64,000 nucleotides of DNA. Origin: Tetracentron sinense (Eukaryota > Streptophyta > Magnoliopsida > Trochodendrales > Trochodendraceae). Positions 43,801 to 54,840 of the stretch are shown one piece after another. The stretch is taken from NCBI GenBank assembly GCA_015143295.1, contig CM026554.1:48854627-48918626 (forward strand). Reading direction: 5' to 3'. A model generated the notes under the pieces. It worked only from the letters and a program-made list of their open reading frames with translations, did not search any database and was not told the DNA's origin. The translations under genes and the position numbers were made by a program. Positions within the stretch are counted from its first letter, which is position 1; each line of letters starts with the position of its first letter.

Positions 43801-46514
43801 CTAGGATTTTCTCATTGCTCCACGCTTTCTAGAATACTTTCTTTTTTTATTAAATTTTTAATATGATAATTTGAGCTTGCTTCCATGCTCAACCCCTACA
43901 TGACCTTAAACTGTTAAAGACTATTTAAAAATTTATAAATATGTAAAATACAAATACAAAATACCCCCCTAAAAAAACTATCATCTTTACTTGCTTGGTT
44001 TTATGTTTTTAAACTACGACGGTTTGATTCCCATCTTACATGATACTTAGGCAATCCTCACGGGTGTGTCCCCAACAACCAAAAACAAAATTTCCCTGTT
44101 TTTGCGTGCTTGATTATCGACTTATTTTGCATTATTGCTTGGTTGAATTTAGAATATTTCTAATTCCATATGATACAGTGTAGTTGCTTGTTTTCTTACT
44201 TGCATATTTTATGCTTGTTTCCAACTTGATTTGATTATCTTCTTTTATATATATTATTATAAAAGCTGCCTAGTAGAGACGGAGGGTTTGGCAGACCCCC
44301 CCTGCTTGTTTTTTATTAGATAGAATGTAGAAAATTTCAAGAAAGACAAATGGTGGGACATAAGACCAAAACCCCTTAACCAAAGAAGCAATTACATAAT
44401 ACGAACGTTTGCAAGACCCAAAAAAATCATCCTTAAAAGACCCTCTACATACAAGTTTAAGAACCTCCACATTTTAGAACTAAAAAAACCTGAACTTCGC
44501 GTCAAACAAGCATTATTAGCAAACCAATCCGCAACTGAATTTGATTCCTTGTAATTATGATGAATGTTATAACTAAAACTAGGAAGCTGATTATCAATAA
44601 ATTTCCTTCAATACCAAGCTGACCAAGGAGCAGTAGAGAAAGAATCAAATGAATTTACAACCAGCATAGAATTGGATTCGATTTTAATATACTTGAGGTT
44701 CATTGAAGCACAAACATTTAAGCCATCAAGTAAAGCTCTGAATTCAGCTGAAACATTAGTAGCATGTCCATAAAAATTATAGATACAACAATAAAACTGC
44801 CCATATGATTTCTAATAATTCCTCCTCCAGATAATCTCGGATTGAAGCATTCATCAAAATTGAGTTTGAACCATCCTGGACTAGGCCTAGTCAATCTATA
44901 GATTTTCACACTTTCTATCTTTTGCATATCAAAGGAGGAATCTTCAAGATATCAGCAATGTGCCCATCCACCAAAGAAGGATCTTTTTAATTTAAAAGAG
45001 GATAAGATCATACCCACCAAACTCAAAATATTTCTAATAATAATGTATTCTGGCATAACATTATTGTCATATAATCTTGAACATCTTTCCTTCCCATTAC
45101 TTCAAATGATAAAGAGTAGGAGAATAGATCTTAAATTTTCCATAACAGAGGAATCATTAGACAAGGCGAACTAACAGATCAATCGGCATTGAATGCTATC
45201 ATTATGGAATATAGATATAGAGCACATAGAAGCAAAATAATCCCAATCCTTGATGGCAAACTGACTAAAAATAAGAAGAGTAAGAAGATTATTTAGAGAT
45301 TCATACTGTTTTTCCGAACAACAACATATGCTAGCAAGAGGAAGTTCAATTTTCAAAACCTTCCAATCAAATATACTTATTTTAGTTGTGATGTATTTAT
45401 TCCAGATAAATTTATTCCAATGAATAATAGAATAATGATTTCTAATGGTATTCCACCCATGATAGATAGAGAAGTTTTCATTAGAAGAATAGGATAATGA
45501 TCTCGATTCTATAATGGTATTCCACCCATGGGAGATAGAAAAGTTCCCATTAGAAGAATGATGCCAAATGATTTTATCTAGATCTTTAGAAGTGAAATAA
45601 CCACAATCAAGAATAGTGGTAACCACATCCAAAAGAAGATCATCATATACTTCTGTTAAGTTCCAGTTGCCTTGATTATCCAGTAAGTTTGCAATATAAG
45701 GAACTCTATCAGGAGTAGAAGTAGCCATGTTAAACTTGACATGACTATCTATTTAGCATATTTCTATCTCTTAAAGGCATGCTCCATAGGATTATGTTTT
45801 TATTTAGAATTTTATTCTGGTTTTAAATTCAGTCTAAGGTGGGTTTTAGGACAAAGCATAGTGGTTTTCAATCCTATCATATATGTAACCTTGTGTTGAA
45901 GCCATAGATGCAACCCAGTTCATGGCCAGAGTTGTTAATAGAGCTCCTTTGTGAACCCATTTTCATCTTATCCAAGTCTTGTCTCAGGGCATCTGACATC
46001 AAGGAGCGATGTCTATAGCTTTGGAGTGGTTCTACTTGAAATGTTGAGCGGCCGAAGATCCATGGACAAGAACCGACCAAATGGGGAGCATAACCTGGTG
46101 GAATGGGCACGGCCACACCTTGGAGAGAAGCGAAGGTTCTACCGACTGTTAGACCCTCGCCTTGAAGGTCACTTCTCAATCAAAGGCGCACAGAAAGCTG
46201 CCCAGCTGGCCGCCCACTGTCTTAACCGGGACCCAAAGGCCAGACCTCTGATGAGTGAAGTTGTTGAAGCCCTAAGTCCTCTGCTGAACCTTAAGGACAT
46301 GGCCAGCTCTTCTTACTACTTCCAGACCATGCAGGCAGACCGTGCGGGCTCCAACCCAAATGCCAGAAATGGCATTAGAACACAGGTAGGATCCTTATCA
46401 AGGAACGGGCAACCCACAAGGAGGAGCCTCTCCATACCAAACGGTTCACATGCCTCCCCATACCACCATCACTACGCCAACCAGTCACCAAAACCCAATG
46501 GTAGACAAACATAG
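33373..46514 (+). CDS. PBL34-like: PBL34-type receptor-like cytoplasmic kinase
   Basis: Six coding exons join in phase: 33373-33556, 34102-34439, 34557-34692, 38260-38399, 38484-38607 and 45988-46514 (1449 bp, 482 residues; relatives are near 490). The N terminus [10 protein letters not shown] with Cys-33 and Cys-43, typical of membrane-tethered RLCK VII kinases, precedes a Ser/Thr-rich linker. The kinase domain starts around residue 110. It has the Gly loop GEGGFG (129-134), VAVK with Lys-160, catalytic YRDFKTSN with Asp-256, DFG Asp-274, an intact activation segment [19 protein letters not shown], and a Ser/Pro/His-rich tail. PBL34, 35 and 36 of Arabidopsis act in plasma-membrane immune signalling; the same role here is inference. 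All splice sites are GT-AG and all key residues are present. Introns 3 (3.6 kb) and 5 (7.4 kb) are full of transposons. Confidence 0.93.
36308..37616 (-). mobile_element. 5'-truncated L1 LINE with 12-bp target duplication
   Basis: GCCGAGTCTTAC flanks the insert at 36308-36319 and 37605-37616. The insert begins with a poly(T) run (36321-36331), the poly(A) tail of a minus-strand LINE. At 37209-37562 the minus strand encodes [20 protein letters not shown]...WNFY and [16 protein letters not shown], the zinc-binding RT end of plant L1 elements. A 719-bp hAT MITE sits inside the 3' non-coding part. Confidence 0.88.
36452..37186. mobile_element. hAT MITE nested in the LINE, perfect 8-bp TSD
   Basis: The element (36460-37178) starts TATAGTCACAAAGTACCCG and ends CCGTACTTGGTGACTATG. 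CCGGGAAC flanks it exactly at 36452-36459 and 37179-37186. The arms carry runs such as GTTTAAAACGCG and its inverse. Confidence 0.9.
37759..37799. repeat. (AT)n microsatellite
   Basis: About 20 TA repeats inside kinase intron 3. Confidence 0.95.
39070..39782 (+). pseudogene. LINE endonuclease fragment
   Basis: Frames read [10 protein letters not shown] at about 39090 and CVGGDFNVG at about 39450, both diagnostic L1 endonuclease blocks (N-V-R-G-L and G-D-F-N), with frameshifts and stops between. It is continued, after the DNA-transposon nest, by LINE sequence at 41794. Confidence 0.72.
40145..41470. repeat. ~148-bp tandem array inside the MULE
   Basis: Six units built on CACATGTCC, TAACACCCACTAACTGTGGTTAAGATTCAC, CTAGGGTTCATGCATCTAACC and GATTATGCTTAACC. 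Spacings between equivalent points are about 150, 145, 152 (after removing the nested hAT) and 145. The unit is an arm of the 9-bp-TSD MITE family seen at 11.3, 14.3, 28.5, 32.1, 58.4 and 63.5 kb. Confidence 0.8.
40673..41056. mobile_element. hAT MITE (TTACAAATCTC family), perfect 8-bp TSD
   Basis: 368 bp (40681-41048) with ends CAGTGTTACAAATCTC and GAGATTTGTAATAGTG. CATGCATC flanks both sides exactly. A relative lies at 60031-60368. Confidence 0.9.
41794..42880 (+). pseudogene. LINE 3' part (zinc-binding RT end)
   Basis: The open frame at 42372-42647 reads [26 protein letters not shown], the same block as in the minus-strand LINE at 37.3 kb. Preceding sequence is frameshifted. The RT core is missing, so the LINE had an internal deletion before or after the DNA transposons landed. 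The 3' end lies near 42880 (GATCAAAAGAAAGAAAAAAG). Confidence 0.68.
42881..44269. other. Intronic sequence with an LTR-like 5' end at 43200
   Basis: TGTAAGCACCCAATTTTGCAC at 43200 matches the start of the solo LTR at 1689, so a related LTR fragment begins here. Its right end was not found. The rest has no coding signal. Confidence 0.4.
44270..45740 (-). pseudogene. LINE fragment: zinc-binding RT end and RNase H
   Basis: On the minus strand 45728-45171 reads [21 protein letters not shown]...[19 protein letters not shown], and 44927-44718 reads [16 protein letters not shown]...[12 protein letters not shown] (RNase H type of plant L1). A direct duplication inside the first frame repeats the NFSI-HGWNTI block. 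Stops and frameshifts separate the parts. Confidence 0.8.
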
Positions 46515-47782
46515 CATTTGGTTTGAGTTCATCTGTTTCAACCCCCGCCCCACCTCTTCTTCCTTTCCCATCTTTTTTTCTTATATATAAATATATGCTA
46601 TCTGTTGGGGGCATTCGGCTTGATGTTATGCTGATGTGGTCTTTTAGAGTGGTGAGAAGGTTTGTTGGACTCCATCCAGTTGGGGAGATGTTTGATGGAG
46701 GAAACTCTTGGAGAGAATTATGATGTCACCTTATGTTGCTTATAATTTAGTTTGGGAATATGAAACGGTGGGTTATAGCTAGTTGACTTTTTTTTTTTCT
46801 CTCCTTTCTTTCAATTTTAGATTATCTTTTTTTCACTTGTTTGCTTACTACTGTAAGTAAACCTCTTACATGTATTGATAGTCAGGATCAACCAAAATGG
46901 AGATTTCCAGGTCAAATATTTGCAATTTATGTTTGCTGGAGCCATTTTGTTGGCGTTGTATCCATGTAATTATACTTGACCAAGTCCAAAGCTTGTTTTG
47001 TTTTCTGGTCAGGACAGGAGTCCAAAGTTCTGTTGGCCTATTGATAATAATTTGAACAGAAGTTGGACCATGTTCTTGGGGCTCCTCTAGTGTTCCTGAA
47101 AAGAGATGCTGGTTTTTACAAGTAGAGAATGTAAAGTGGAATTTAGAATCAGAAGTTACTGGTTAGGCATCTGGACCTTATTGTTCAATGAACTTGTCCT
47201 CACTGTAAACCACCTTTTGGAATGGTGGTAGTTTCAAAATCAAAGTAACGAGTGCATTTTCTTAATTGTTGATGGAAATCTGAAACCTGGGCAGGGGATA
47301 GAAATCTGTTTCCTCCATTCATGCTTTCTTCTTGTACTACTACTGCTACTGCATCTCAATCATTGTCAGAAACCCAGGATCTTGCAATTGGTTCAATACC
47401 TTCAGAATCTGGTTCAACTGGGTCTCAGCAATCTAAACTACCCTTAGGCTTTTCAATAACCAAATTATATGTTTCTATACCTCCAGAAATAGGGACACAA
47501 ACCATATTTGTATTTGGAGTCCTTTCCTAGAAGACTTGTTGAGATTCATCCATCTCCACAACCACTTATCTTTGCAGCACCTTGTTTGTTACTGACCCAA
47601 GGTGAGAAATATCCAAAACAGGGAGGGGTCTCCTTTCCATGATTGGAGGATTGCATATGAAGGAATCATCGAAGCAACAGTTGATATGGTAGTGTTTATA
47701 ATAGATTCTGCTTGATTACCCATAAAAATAAATAATAAAAAAATCACCGTTTAGTAGGGGGATGAGCCAGCTGAAAGGATCT
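46515..47782 (+). other. Kinase 3' UTR and spacer
   Basis: The sequence after the stop codon contains TTATATATAAATATATG and several AATAA-like motifs suitable for polyadenylation within 400 bases. A 69-codon frame at 47321-47530 is Ser/Thr-rich (ETQDLAIGSIPSESGSTGSQQ), resembling retrotransposon linkers, but is unassigned. Confidence 0.4.
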
Positions 47783-47872
47783 TACATGCATCACGATTGC
47801 ACCCCTACCCATTATTCACCGAGACATTTCAAGCAACAATGTGCTGTTGGATTTTGAATTCGAAGCTTGTGT
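47783..47872 (+). pseudogene. LRR receptor kinase fragment (catalytic loop)
   Basis: Codons read YMHHDCTPT, then one base out of frame IIHRDISSNNVLLDFEFEA, the catalytic-loop signature of plant LRR receptor kinases. There is a single frameshift after about 27 bases. No flanking kinase sequence remains and stops lie just upstream, so this is a relic. Confidence 0.8.
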
Positions 47873-48061
47873 CTACCTTTGTTCTTGCTTTTGCTTCTGC
47901 TAACATTTCTTAAGGTGATTTTTAATACTTCTCTATTACCAACTCGATTTCTTTGGTTTCATCTAGTGGGAGGTTTCTGTTTTCTTTATGTTAGTGGAAT
48001 ACCTCTTAGATTGTCCATACCAAATCAGCATATGCTAATTGGATAATCCCAATCCTTAACC

Positions 48062-48209
48062 CTATGTTTGGTTGCCGAGAAAATAAGTAAAAACATGGAA
48101 AAGAAAAGAAAAGAAAATTGGACAAAACACAACTAAAAATTGTATTAGAAATCTAAAATTTTCTTTTCTTTTCCATATTTTCACTTATTTTCTCGACAAC
48201 CAAACATAG
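48062..48209. mobile_element. Fold-back MITE, ~50-bp arms
   Basis: CTATGTTTGGTTGCCGAGAA at the left and TTCTCGACAACCAAACATAG at the right, with mirrored AAAACATGGAAAAGAAAAG and CTTTTCTTTTCCATATTTT. The target duplication is unclear. Confidence 0.7.
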
Positions 48210-48215
48210 AATAAG

Positions 48216-48521
48216 GGTCCGTTCTTTTGGTGGAACTTTTAAAGTCTTGAACTTTCATTGTTTCACTCCTAATTTTACTTAATGTCTAGAATTATATTAT
48301 TCTAGAGTGCAAAAGTTATGGAACTTTCAAGTTCCATAAAAAAAAAATTGGATTTTTAAAATTCCATACATGTGAAACTCCTAATTAAATTGAACCCAAT
48401 AAATCTGAGATATCATTGTGTAAAAGAGTTAGAAACCCTCTCCCCTCCTTTAAGACTCTTGCCTCTTGTTCCAAAATATTGATGTTCCGGACTTTTAAAA
48501 GTTCTACCGAAAGAACGGAGC
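48216..48521. mobile_element. MITE with GGTCCGTTCTTT ends
   Basis: Left GGTCCGTTCTTTTGGTGGAAC and right GTTCTACCGAAAGAACGGAGC are imperfect inverted repeats, and TTTAAAGTC / GACTTTTAAA follow on the arms. The flanks ATAAG and ATAAAG are similar. Confidence 0.65.
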
Positions 48522-48705
48522 ATAAAGAAATTGTTTGATACATGTAATTTGTATGTTTTTTTTTCCTCAATTGTTTGTCAAATTATTAGCTATTTGGATT
48601 TCAGATCATAATCTTGACTCCTAGATCATTGGAAATAGTTTGGGTCATTTTCCATCCAAGGGTAATCCACCCAATCAATGGTCAAATAAATTTGTAAGGC
48701 AACTA

Positions 48706-49231
48706 TAGGGGGTTCATACCTGATTGTTGCAATCTTTTCCCTTGGTTCACTTCTCAGCGGGACGCAACTAGGATTTTCTCCTCTTGACGACTGCAATAAT
48801 GCTTTGATGATCAAGTTAGTCTCTTGCTTGAACCATGAGGATCTAGCGAATTCCTGCTCCTCTCTCATATCATGTTCTTCTTCAGGTCATGCTCATCCTC
48901 TGGTTGGATAGCGCTTGGCATCTTCAGGTGGGTCATGGTTGGCATCTTCAGTTCGGGCCATGCTTGGCATCTTTAGGTAGAGTGTCAGTGTGTGGTTGAG
49001 GCCTTTTATAGTCCAGTCAAATAGTCTTTGCATCAGTGCCTTGTCTCTGTCACATCATGGCTCCTATACGAAATTATGGGCTAATGATGCATTTCTGCGT
49101 ACTTGACTTCTTGTCAGTCAGAGTCAGGTGGGTACTTTTTCCCTTACCTTTTGATAGTTCTGACTGCACCTTGATGGGATTGATTGGACACATTATTGTA
49201 CAGGTCAGGAGGCATATCTTTATCCCTTACA
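48706..49231 (-). repeat. 3' LTR of the Tat-like element
   Basis: About 526 bp. It shares with 56716-57100 the blocks GGTTCATACC, CACTTCTCAGC, GATGATCAAGTTAGTCTCTTG and GGCCTTTTATAGTC in the same order and spacing apart from small indels. Confidence 0.7.
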
Positions 49232-49260
49232 ATTACCCCCTCTCAAGGCCTTGGGTGCAG

Positions 49261-49727
49261 TGTCACAACCCACTAACTCAAACATTTCATCAAGCACCAA
49301 GAAGGTATATATAGTATGAAAGATTTGTATTCATACAGTAGAAGTATAAGAATACATGTATAGATACTATAAAAGACTAGTATATATACTATATAGGAAA
49401 ACTCTAGAAGAAGGAGAGTGTGTAGAAACTATCTAGAAAAGTCCTCAAGAGGAGGTGGAGGAGAATTCTAGAACTAGGGGGATTCTAGATGTCTAGAACC
49501 CTTCCATAAAGCCTATAAAAGGGAAGGGCCCCTTCATTTGTGGGGCATCCAAGAGTTGTAAGCATTCTTGAGTAATAAGAAGAGTGAGTAAAAGCTTCTT
49601 AAGTTCTCTTGTTCTTTAGTGGTCTTGTCTCTTGAGAGTGTTAAGAGGAAGGCTTACTCGGTCTTGAAAGGTCAAGTTATCGAGTGCCGCACGGTCATTA
49701 TCGAGAGGAAGGATTAAGGCCATGATA
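49261..49727 (+). repeat. 5' LTR of the chromovirus
   Basis: 467 bp, begins TGTCACAACC. A TATA box CCTATAAAAGGG lies at about 49513-49524. It ends CATGATA where the 3' LTR has CGTGACA, so the terminal CA has mutated to TA. Confidence 0.93.
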
Positions 49728-49769
49728 GTTGGTATCAGAGCTACGTTACGAGGGGACGTGACTAGCGCA

Positions 49770-51436
49770 ATGGACAAGAGTACGAGCTCAGAGATCGCGG
49801 AGGAACAAATCATGATCGAGGGAGGCCATCAAGACGTTCCCATCGCCACAAACCCTAGGAGAGGGAAGTCCAAAGATTCTCGTGCCGGGATAGAAGCAAG
49901 GCTTCAAAGGTTGGAGCGTGGCCTTGTTGAGGATCAGGAACAGTGGGTGGAGATTAAAGGAAAGCTTGATGGACTCAAAGGGGAAATGTTGGGGACCCTT
50001 AATGAGGTCCTTTACTCCCAACAACAAGAGAATGATGCCTTGGAAGCCAAGTTGATGGGGCTAATAACTTCGTTGCAAAATCAAATGGAGGAGATACGAG
50101 GGGAATTCGCTGTTTGGAAAAAGGCCATGACGAGTGGAGGAATGGTCACGAGAGAAGTGCACAAGGTGAAGACTCCCGAGCCTAAGACCTTCAATGGTAC
50201 AAGGAATGCTAGGGAACTTGATAACTGCCTATGGAAAATGGAGTGGTATTCGAGGATATCTCCTTAGAGAATGAGAAAACCAAGGTACACACCGCTACTC
50301 TTTACCTTACTGATACTGCTACCTTGTGGTGGAGAAGAAGGCATGCAGACATAGAGAGGGGAACATGCACCATCGATACATGGGAGGACTTCAAGAAGGA
50401 GATCAAGAAGCAGTTTTACCTTGAAAATGTGGAGTATTTGGCAAGGAAGAACTTAAAGCGACTCAAGCACACGGGAACACTCCGAGACTATGTAAAAGAC
50501 TTCTCTACTCTTATGCTGGAAATCCCGGATATGCCCGAAAATGATCTATACTTCAACTTCATGAATGGGCTTCAAAACTGGGCAGAGCAAGAATTACAAT
50601 GGCGTGGTGTCCAAGATCTTGCATCCACAATGGCCGTTGCCGAACAGTTGGTGGATTTCAAGAAAGGTGACTCTTCTAAACCAAGGTTCACTCCAAGAGG
50701 GTATCAAGGAAAAGGTGGGGGAGAAATGAATCCAAGTCATAAAGAGGACCCTCCCAAGTAGGTTGAGAACAAGAAAGGAAAAGAAAAATGGGGTGATAAC
50801 AAAGGAAGGTTCAAGGGGAGAGAGTTCAAATATTTTATCTGTGATGGGAATCACATGGCTCGGGTCTGCCCAAAGAGGAAAGCCTTGAACGCCCTTGCTT
50901 CAAGATTGGATGGTGAGGAAGAAGAAGGGAAGGAGACAAAGATGGGGTCACTCCAACTTCTCAATGCTATAAAAGGAAGAGAAGGAACACCTAGGCCGAC
51001 AAACAAAGGGCTAATGTATGTTGAAGCCCACATCAATGGGAAAACTACTCGGGCTATGGTGGACACCGGCGTTACACACAACTTTGTCTCTATGGAAGAG
51101 GCAAAAAGGCTAGGCCTACAAGTAAACCAAGAAAGAGAATGGCTTAAGGCTGTCAACTCAGCGGCTAAGCCTATTCATGGCATGGCTCACGGAGTAGAAC
51201 TGCATATTGAAGCTTGGAAAGGAAAGGCCTATTTATCTGTAGTCTCAATGGATGACTTCCAAGTAGTCCTCGGCATGGAGTTCCTTAGCAAGGTAAGAGC
51301 TATACCTATACCTTTTGTTAATTCAGTATGCATTATGGAGGAAGGATCCCCTTGTATGGTTCCTATAGTTCAAAATAATAAGCTTGGAGCCAAGTTGCTG
51401 TCAGCACTACAATTAACAAAAGGGCTCAAGAAATGA
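49770..51436 (+). pseudogene. Chromovirus gag and protease
   Basis: Starting at ATG 49770: a coiled-coil region (LQRLERGLVEDQEQW), then PEPKTFNGTRNARELDN, a frameshift near 50235-50265, the capsid core (TATLWWRRRHADIE, FYLENVEYLARKNLKRL), TAG at 50759-50761, a zinc knuckle whose first Cys is Tyr (YFICDGNHMARVCP), then the aspartic protease (MVDTGVTHNFVS) and TGA at 51434-51436. The protease motif has DTGVTH where DTGATH is usual. Not functional. Confidence 0.9.
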
Positions 51437-51439
51437 GAA

Positions 51440-53898
51440 GAAACGTTTATGGCTACCCTGACGGAGATATCACAAGATGATCAAGGCACTAGAAAGAAAG
51501 TACCTGAGGAGATTTATGAGGTGCTCGAAGAATTTCAAGATGTCATGCCTCCTGAACTACCAAGAAGTTGCCCCCAAGAAGAGAGATCGATCACAAGATA
51601 GAGTTGGAACCAGGGGCTAAACCCCCGGCTATGAGCCCCTATCGTATGGCACCACCAAAGCTAGAGGAACTTAGGAGGCAATTGAAGGAATTATTGGATG
51701 CAGGAAACATCCAACCATCTAAAGCATCATATGGAGCTCCAGTTCTATTCCAAAAGAAGCATGATGGATCTCTCTGGCTATGTATTGACTATCGGGCCCT
51801 AAACAAGGTAACCATAAAAAACAAGTACCCTATTCCTTTGATTGCCGATCTATTTGATCAACTAGGAGGTGCTAAGTTCTTCTCTAAGCTAGACTTAAGA
51901 TCAGACTACTACCAAGTCCGGATAGCACCAGGAGATGAGCCCAAGACTACTTGTGTGACAAGGTATGGATCATTTGAATTCTCAGTCATGCCCTTCGGAC
52001 AGACAAATGCTCCTGCAACCTTTTGCACCTTGATGAACGAGATCTTCCGACCCTACTTAGATTGCTTTGTGGTAATCTACTTGGATGACATCGTAGTTTA
52101 CAGCAACACCCTTGAAGAACATGTAAATCACTTGAGGGAAGTCATCCGCGTGCTAACGGAGAACGAGCTCTATGTGAAGAAGGAGAAATGTTCTTTCGCC
52201 CAACAAAAGGTAGCCTTCTTGGGACACTACATTGGCCAAGGACAGCTTAGGATGGATGGGGAAAAAGTCAGGGCCATCCAGGAATGGGATCCACCAACTA
52301 AGGTAACCGAACTCCGATCATTTCTTGGATTAATAAACTACTATAGAAGATTCATTGCAGGTTACTCGGCAAGGGCTGCTCTACTAACGAACCTTTTGAA
52401 GAAAAATACAGCATGGCAATGGATGAGTGAATGCCAACATAGCTTTGAGGACTTAAAAGAGGCAATGATAAAGGAGCCAGTAATGCGGTTACCTAACCAT
52501 CAACTTCCCTATGAGGTGCATACCGATGCTTCAAAGTTTGCCATTGGAGGAGTCCTCATGCAGGAGGGGCATCCCAAAGCTTATGAAAGTAGAAAGCTTA
52601 ATGACACTGAGAAGCGCTACACTATCCAAGAGAAGGAGATGACCACCATTATCCATTGCTTGAGGACATGGAAGCATTACTTGTTAGGATTGCACTTCAC
52701 TGTCAAGACAGACAAAATCGCCACGAGCTACTTCCAGAGTCAAAAGAAGCTAAGCCCCAAACAAGCAAGGTGGCAAGACTTCCTAGCTGAATTTGACATG
52801 GTCTTCGAGTATAAGCCAGGAAGGACCAATCAAGTTGCCGATGCATTGAGTCGGCAGTCAGTGCTAGCAACCATAAGCCAACTCCAAGGGTCCCTCTTAG
52901 ACCAAATCAAGGAAGGGTTAAATCAAGACCCTAATGCAAAGAACTTAATGGAGATGGCCCGACAAGGAAAAACTCAGAGATTTTGGGTACGAGATGGGCT
53001 ACTCTATGCTAAAGGGAAAAGAGTTTATGTCCCTAGGTGGGGCAACTTGAGAAGGGAAATGATGAAGGAGTGTCATGATACCCTATGGGCTGGTCATCCA
53101 TGACAACATTGTACTCGAGCCCTTCTGGAAGCTGCCTACTACTGGCCACAGATGAGAGAAGACATAGAATCATATGTGAAAACCTGTCTTGTGTGCCAAC
53201 AAGACAAGGTAGATCGACAACAATCTGGAGGATTGTTGGAACCACTACCCATCCCAGAGAAACCATGAGAAAGTGTCTCACTAGACTTCATTGTGGCCTT
53301 ACCAAAATCAGAAGGATGTGGATCGATCATGGTAGTAGTAGACAGGTTCTCCAAATATGCCACTTTCATTGCCGCTCCAAAGGACTGCACTGCAAAAGAA
53401 GCTGCCTGGTTATTCTTAAGGAATGTGGTCAAGTACTGGGGAGTACCAAAGACCATCATTAGTGACCGAGATCGATGCTTCACAGGACACCTGTGGTCCG
53501 GGTTATTCAAACTACTTGGATCCGACCTACACTTCTCGACTAGCTTCCACCCACAAACTGATGGGCAAACAGAAAGGATCAATGCACTCTTGGAGCTTTA
53601 TCTTAGACACTTTGTAAGTGCAAATCAAAAGGATTGGGCCAAGTTGTTGGATGTGGCCCAATTCTCCTATAACTTACAAAAGAGTGAGTCTACCCACCAC
53701 AGTCCCTTCGAGCTTGCCACTGGACAACAACCACTTACCCCACATACTATACTGGTCGGACAGAAGGGAAAGAGCCCGATGGCACACAAGCTTGCCGAAG
53801 ACTGGAAAGAAAAGACGGAGTTAGCTCGAGTGAATCTTAACAAGGCTACCAAGCGGATGAAGAAATGGGTGGACAAGAAAAGACGACCCGTCGAGTAG
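51440..53898 (+). pseudogene. Chromovirus pol: RT, RNase H, integrase
   Basis: After a frameshift near 51560 one frame runs from 51568 to about 54177 with in-frame stops at 53101-53103, 53266-53268 and 53896-53898. RT has [20 protein letters not shown] and YLDDIVVYS; RNase H has [11 protein letters not shown]; the connection includes [12 protein letters not shown]. Integrase keeps the zinc Cys pair CLVCQQDK and the catalytic triad in LDFIVALP, ISDRDRCF and TDGQTERINALLE. The catalytic residues are intact although the frame is broken. Confidence 0.93.
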
Positions 53899-54362
53899 CA
53901 GGAAGGAGACATGGTCCTAGTTAAGCTTCTACCCCAACAATTCAAGAAGTTAAGACTAGTACACAAGGGGTTGATATGCAAGTATGAAGGACTTTTTCCC
54001 ATCATCAAAAGGATTGGGAGGGTTGCTTATAAGTTGCAGCTACCTTCAAAATTGAAGATACATCCGGTCTTCCATGTGAGCAACTTGAAACCTTATCATG
54101 AAGACCCAGATCATCCTGAGAGAGGAGTATCTACACGGGCACTAACAGCAGTAACTACCTCCTATGAAAAGAGGTAAACTACATCATTTCCGATCGGATA
54201 ATCAGGCGACAAAGCCACGCTCCCTACACGGAGTATTTGGTGAAGTGGAAAGGATTGCCTGAGAGCGAAGCTACTTGGGAACAGGCTGAACATCTATAGC
54301 AGTTCGAGAAACAGATAAGGAGATTTCAAGAAGAGTACTCGACGAGGACGTCGACAAATTAG
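53899..54362 (+). pseudogene. Chromovirus integrase tail and chromodomain
   Basis: The integrase C terminus (KLKIHPVFHVSNLKPYHED) is followed by a one-base frameshift near 54170, then a chromodomain with YLVKWKGLPESEATWEQ. A TAG at 54297-54299 stands where tryptophan is usual. Final stop TAG at 54360-54362. Confidence 0.88.
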
Positions 54363-54373
54363 GTGGGGGAGAG

Positions 54374-54840
54374 TGTCACAACCCACTATCTCAAACATTT
54401 CATCAAGCACCAAGAAGGTATATATAGTATGAAAGATTTGTATTCATACAGTAGAAATATAAGAATACATGTATAGATACTATAAAAGACTAGTATATAT
54501 ACTGTATAGGAAAACTCTAGAAGAAGGAGAGTGTGTAGAAACTATCTAGAAAAGTCCTCAAGAGGAGGTGGAGGAGAATTCTAGAACTAAGGGGATTCTA
54601 GATGTCTAGAACCCTCCCATAAAGCCTATAAAAGGGAAGGGCCCCTTCATTTGTGGGGCATCCAAGAGTTGTAAGCATTCTTGAGTAATAAGAAGAATGA
54701 GTAAAAGCTTCTTGAGTTCTCTTGTTCCTTAGTGGTCTTATCTCTTGAGAGTGTTAAGAGGAAGGCTTACTCGGTCTTGAAAGGTCAAGTTATCGAGTGC
54801 CGCACGGTCATTATCGAGAGGAAGGATTAAGGCCGTGACA
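54374..54840 (+). repeat. 3' LTR of the chromovirus
   Basis: 467 bp, begins TGTCACAACC and ends CGTGACA. Confidence 0.93.

Larger units (their letters stand above)
38608..45987 (+). other. Kinase intron 5, 7.4 kb of nested transposons
   Basis: Donor GTGAGT and acceptor TTGTCTCAG. Contents left to right: plus-strand LINE endonuclease part, hAT-like element holding a MULE with a tandem array and another hAT, the LINE 3' part, an LTR-like fragment, then a minus-strand LINE. Despite this the flanking exons keep phase and motif continuity. Confidence 0.85.

Noticed and set aside
43200..44060. Second full solo LTR of the TGTAAGCACCC family
   Set aside because: Only the start is recognisable; no CA end or target duplication was found, so it is listed just as a possible fragment.
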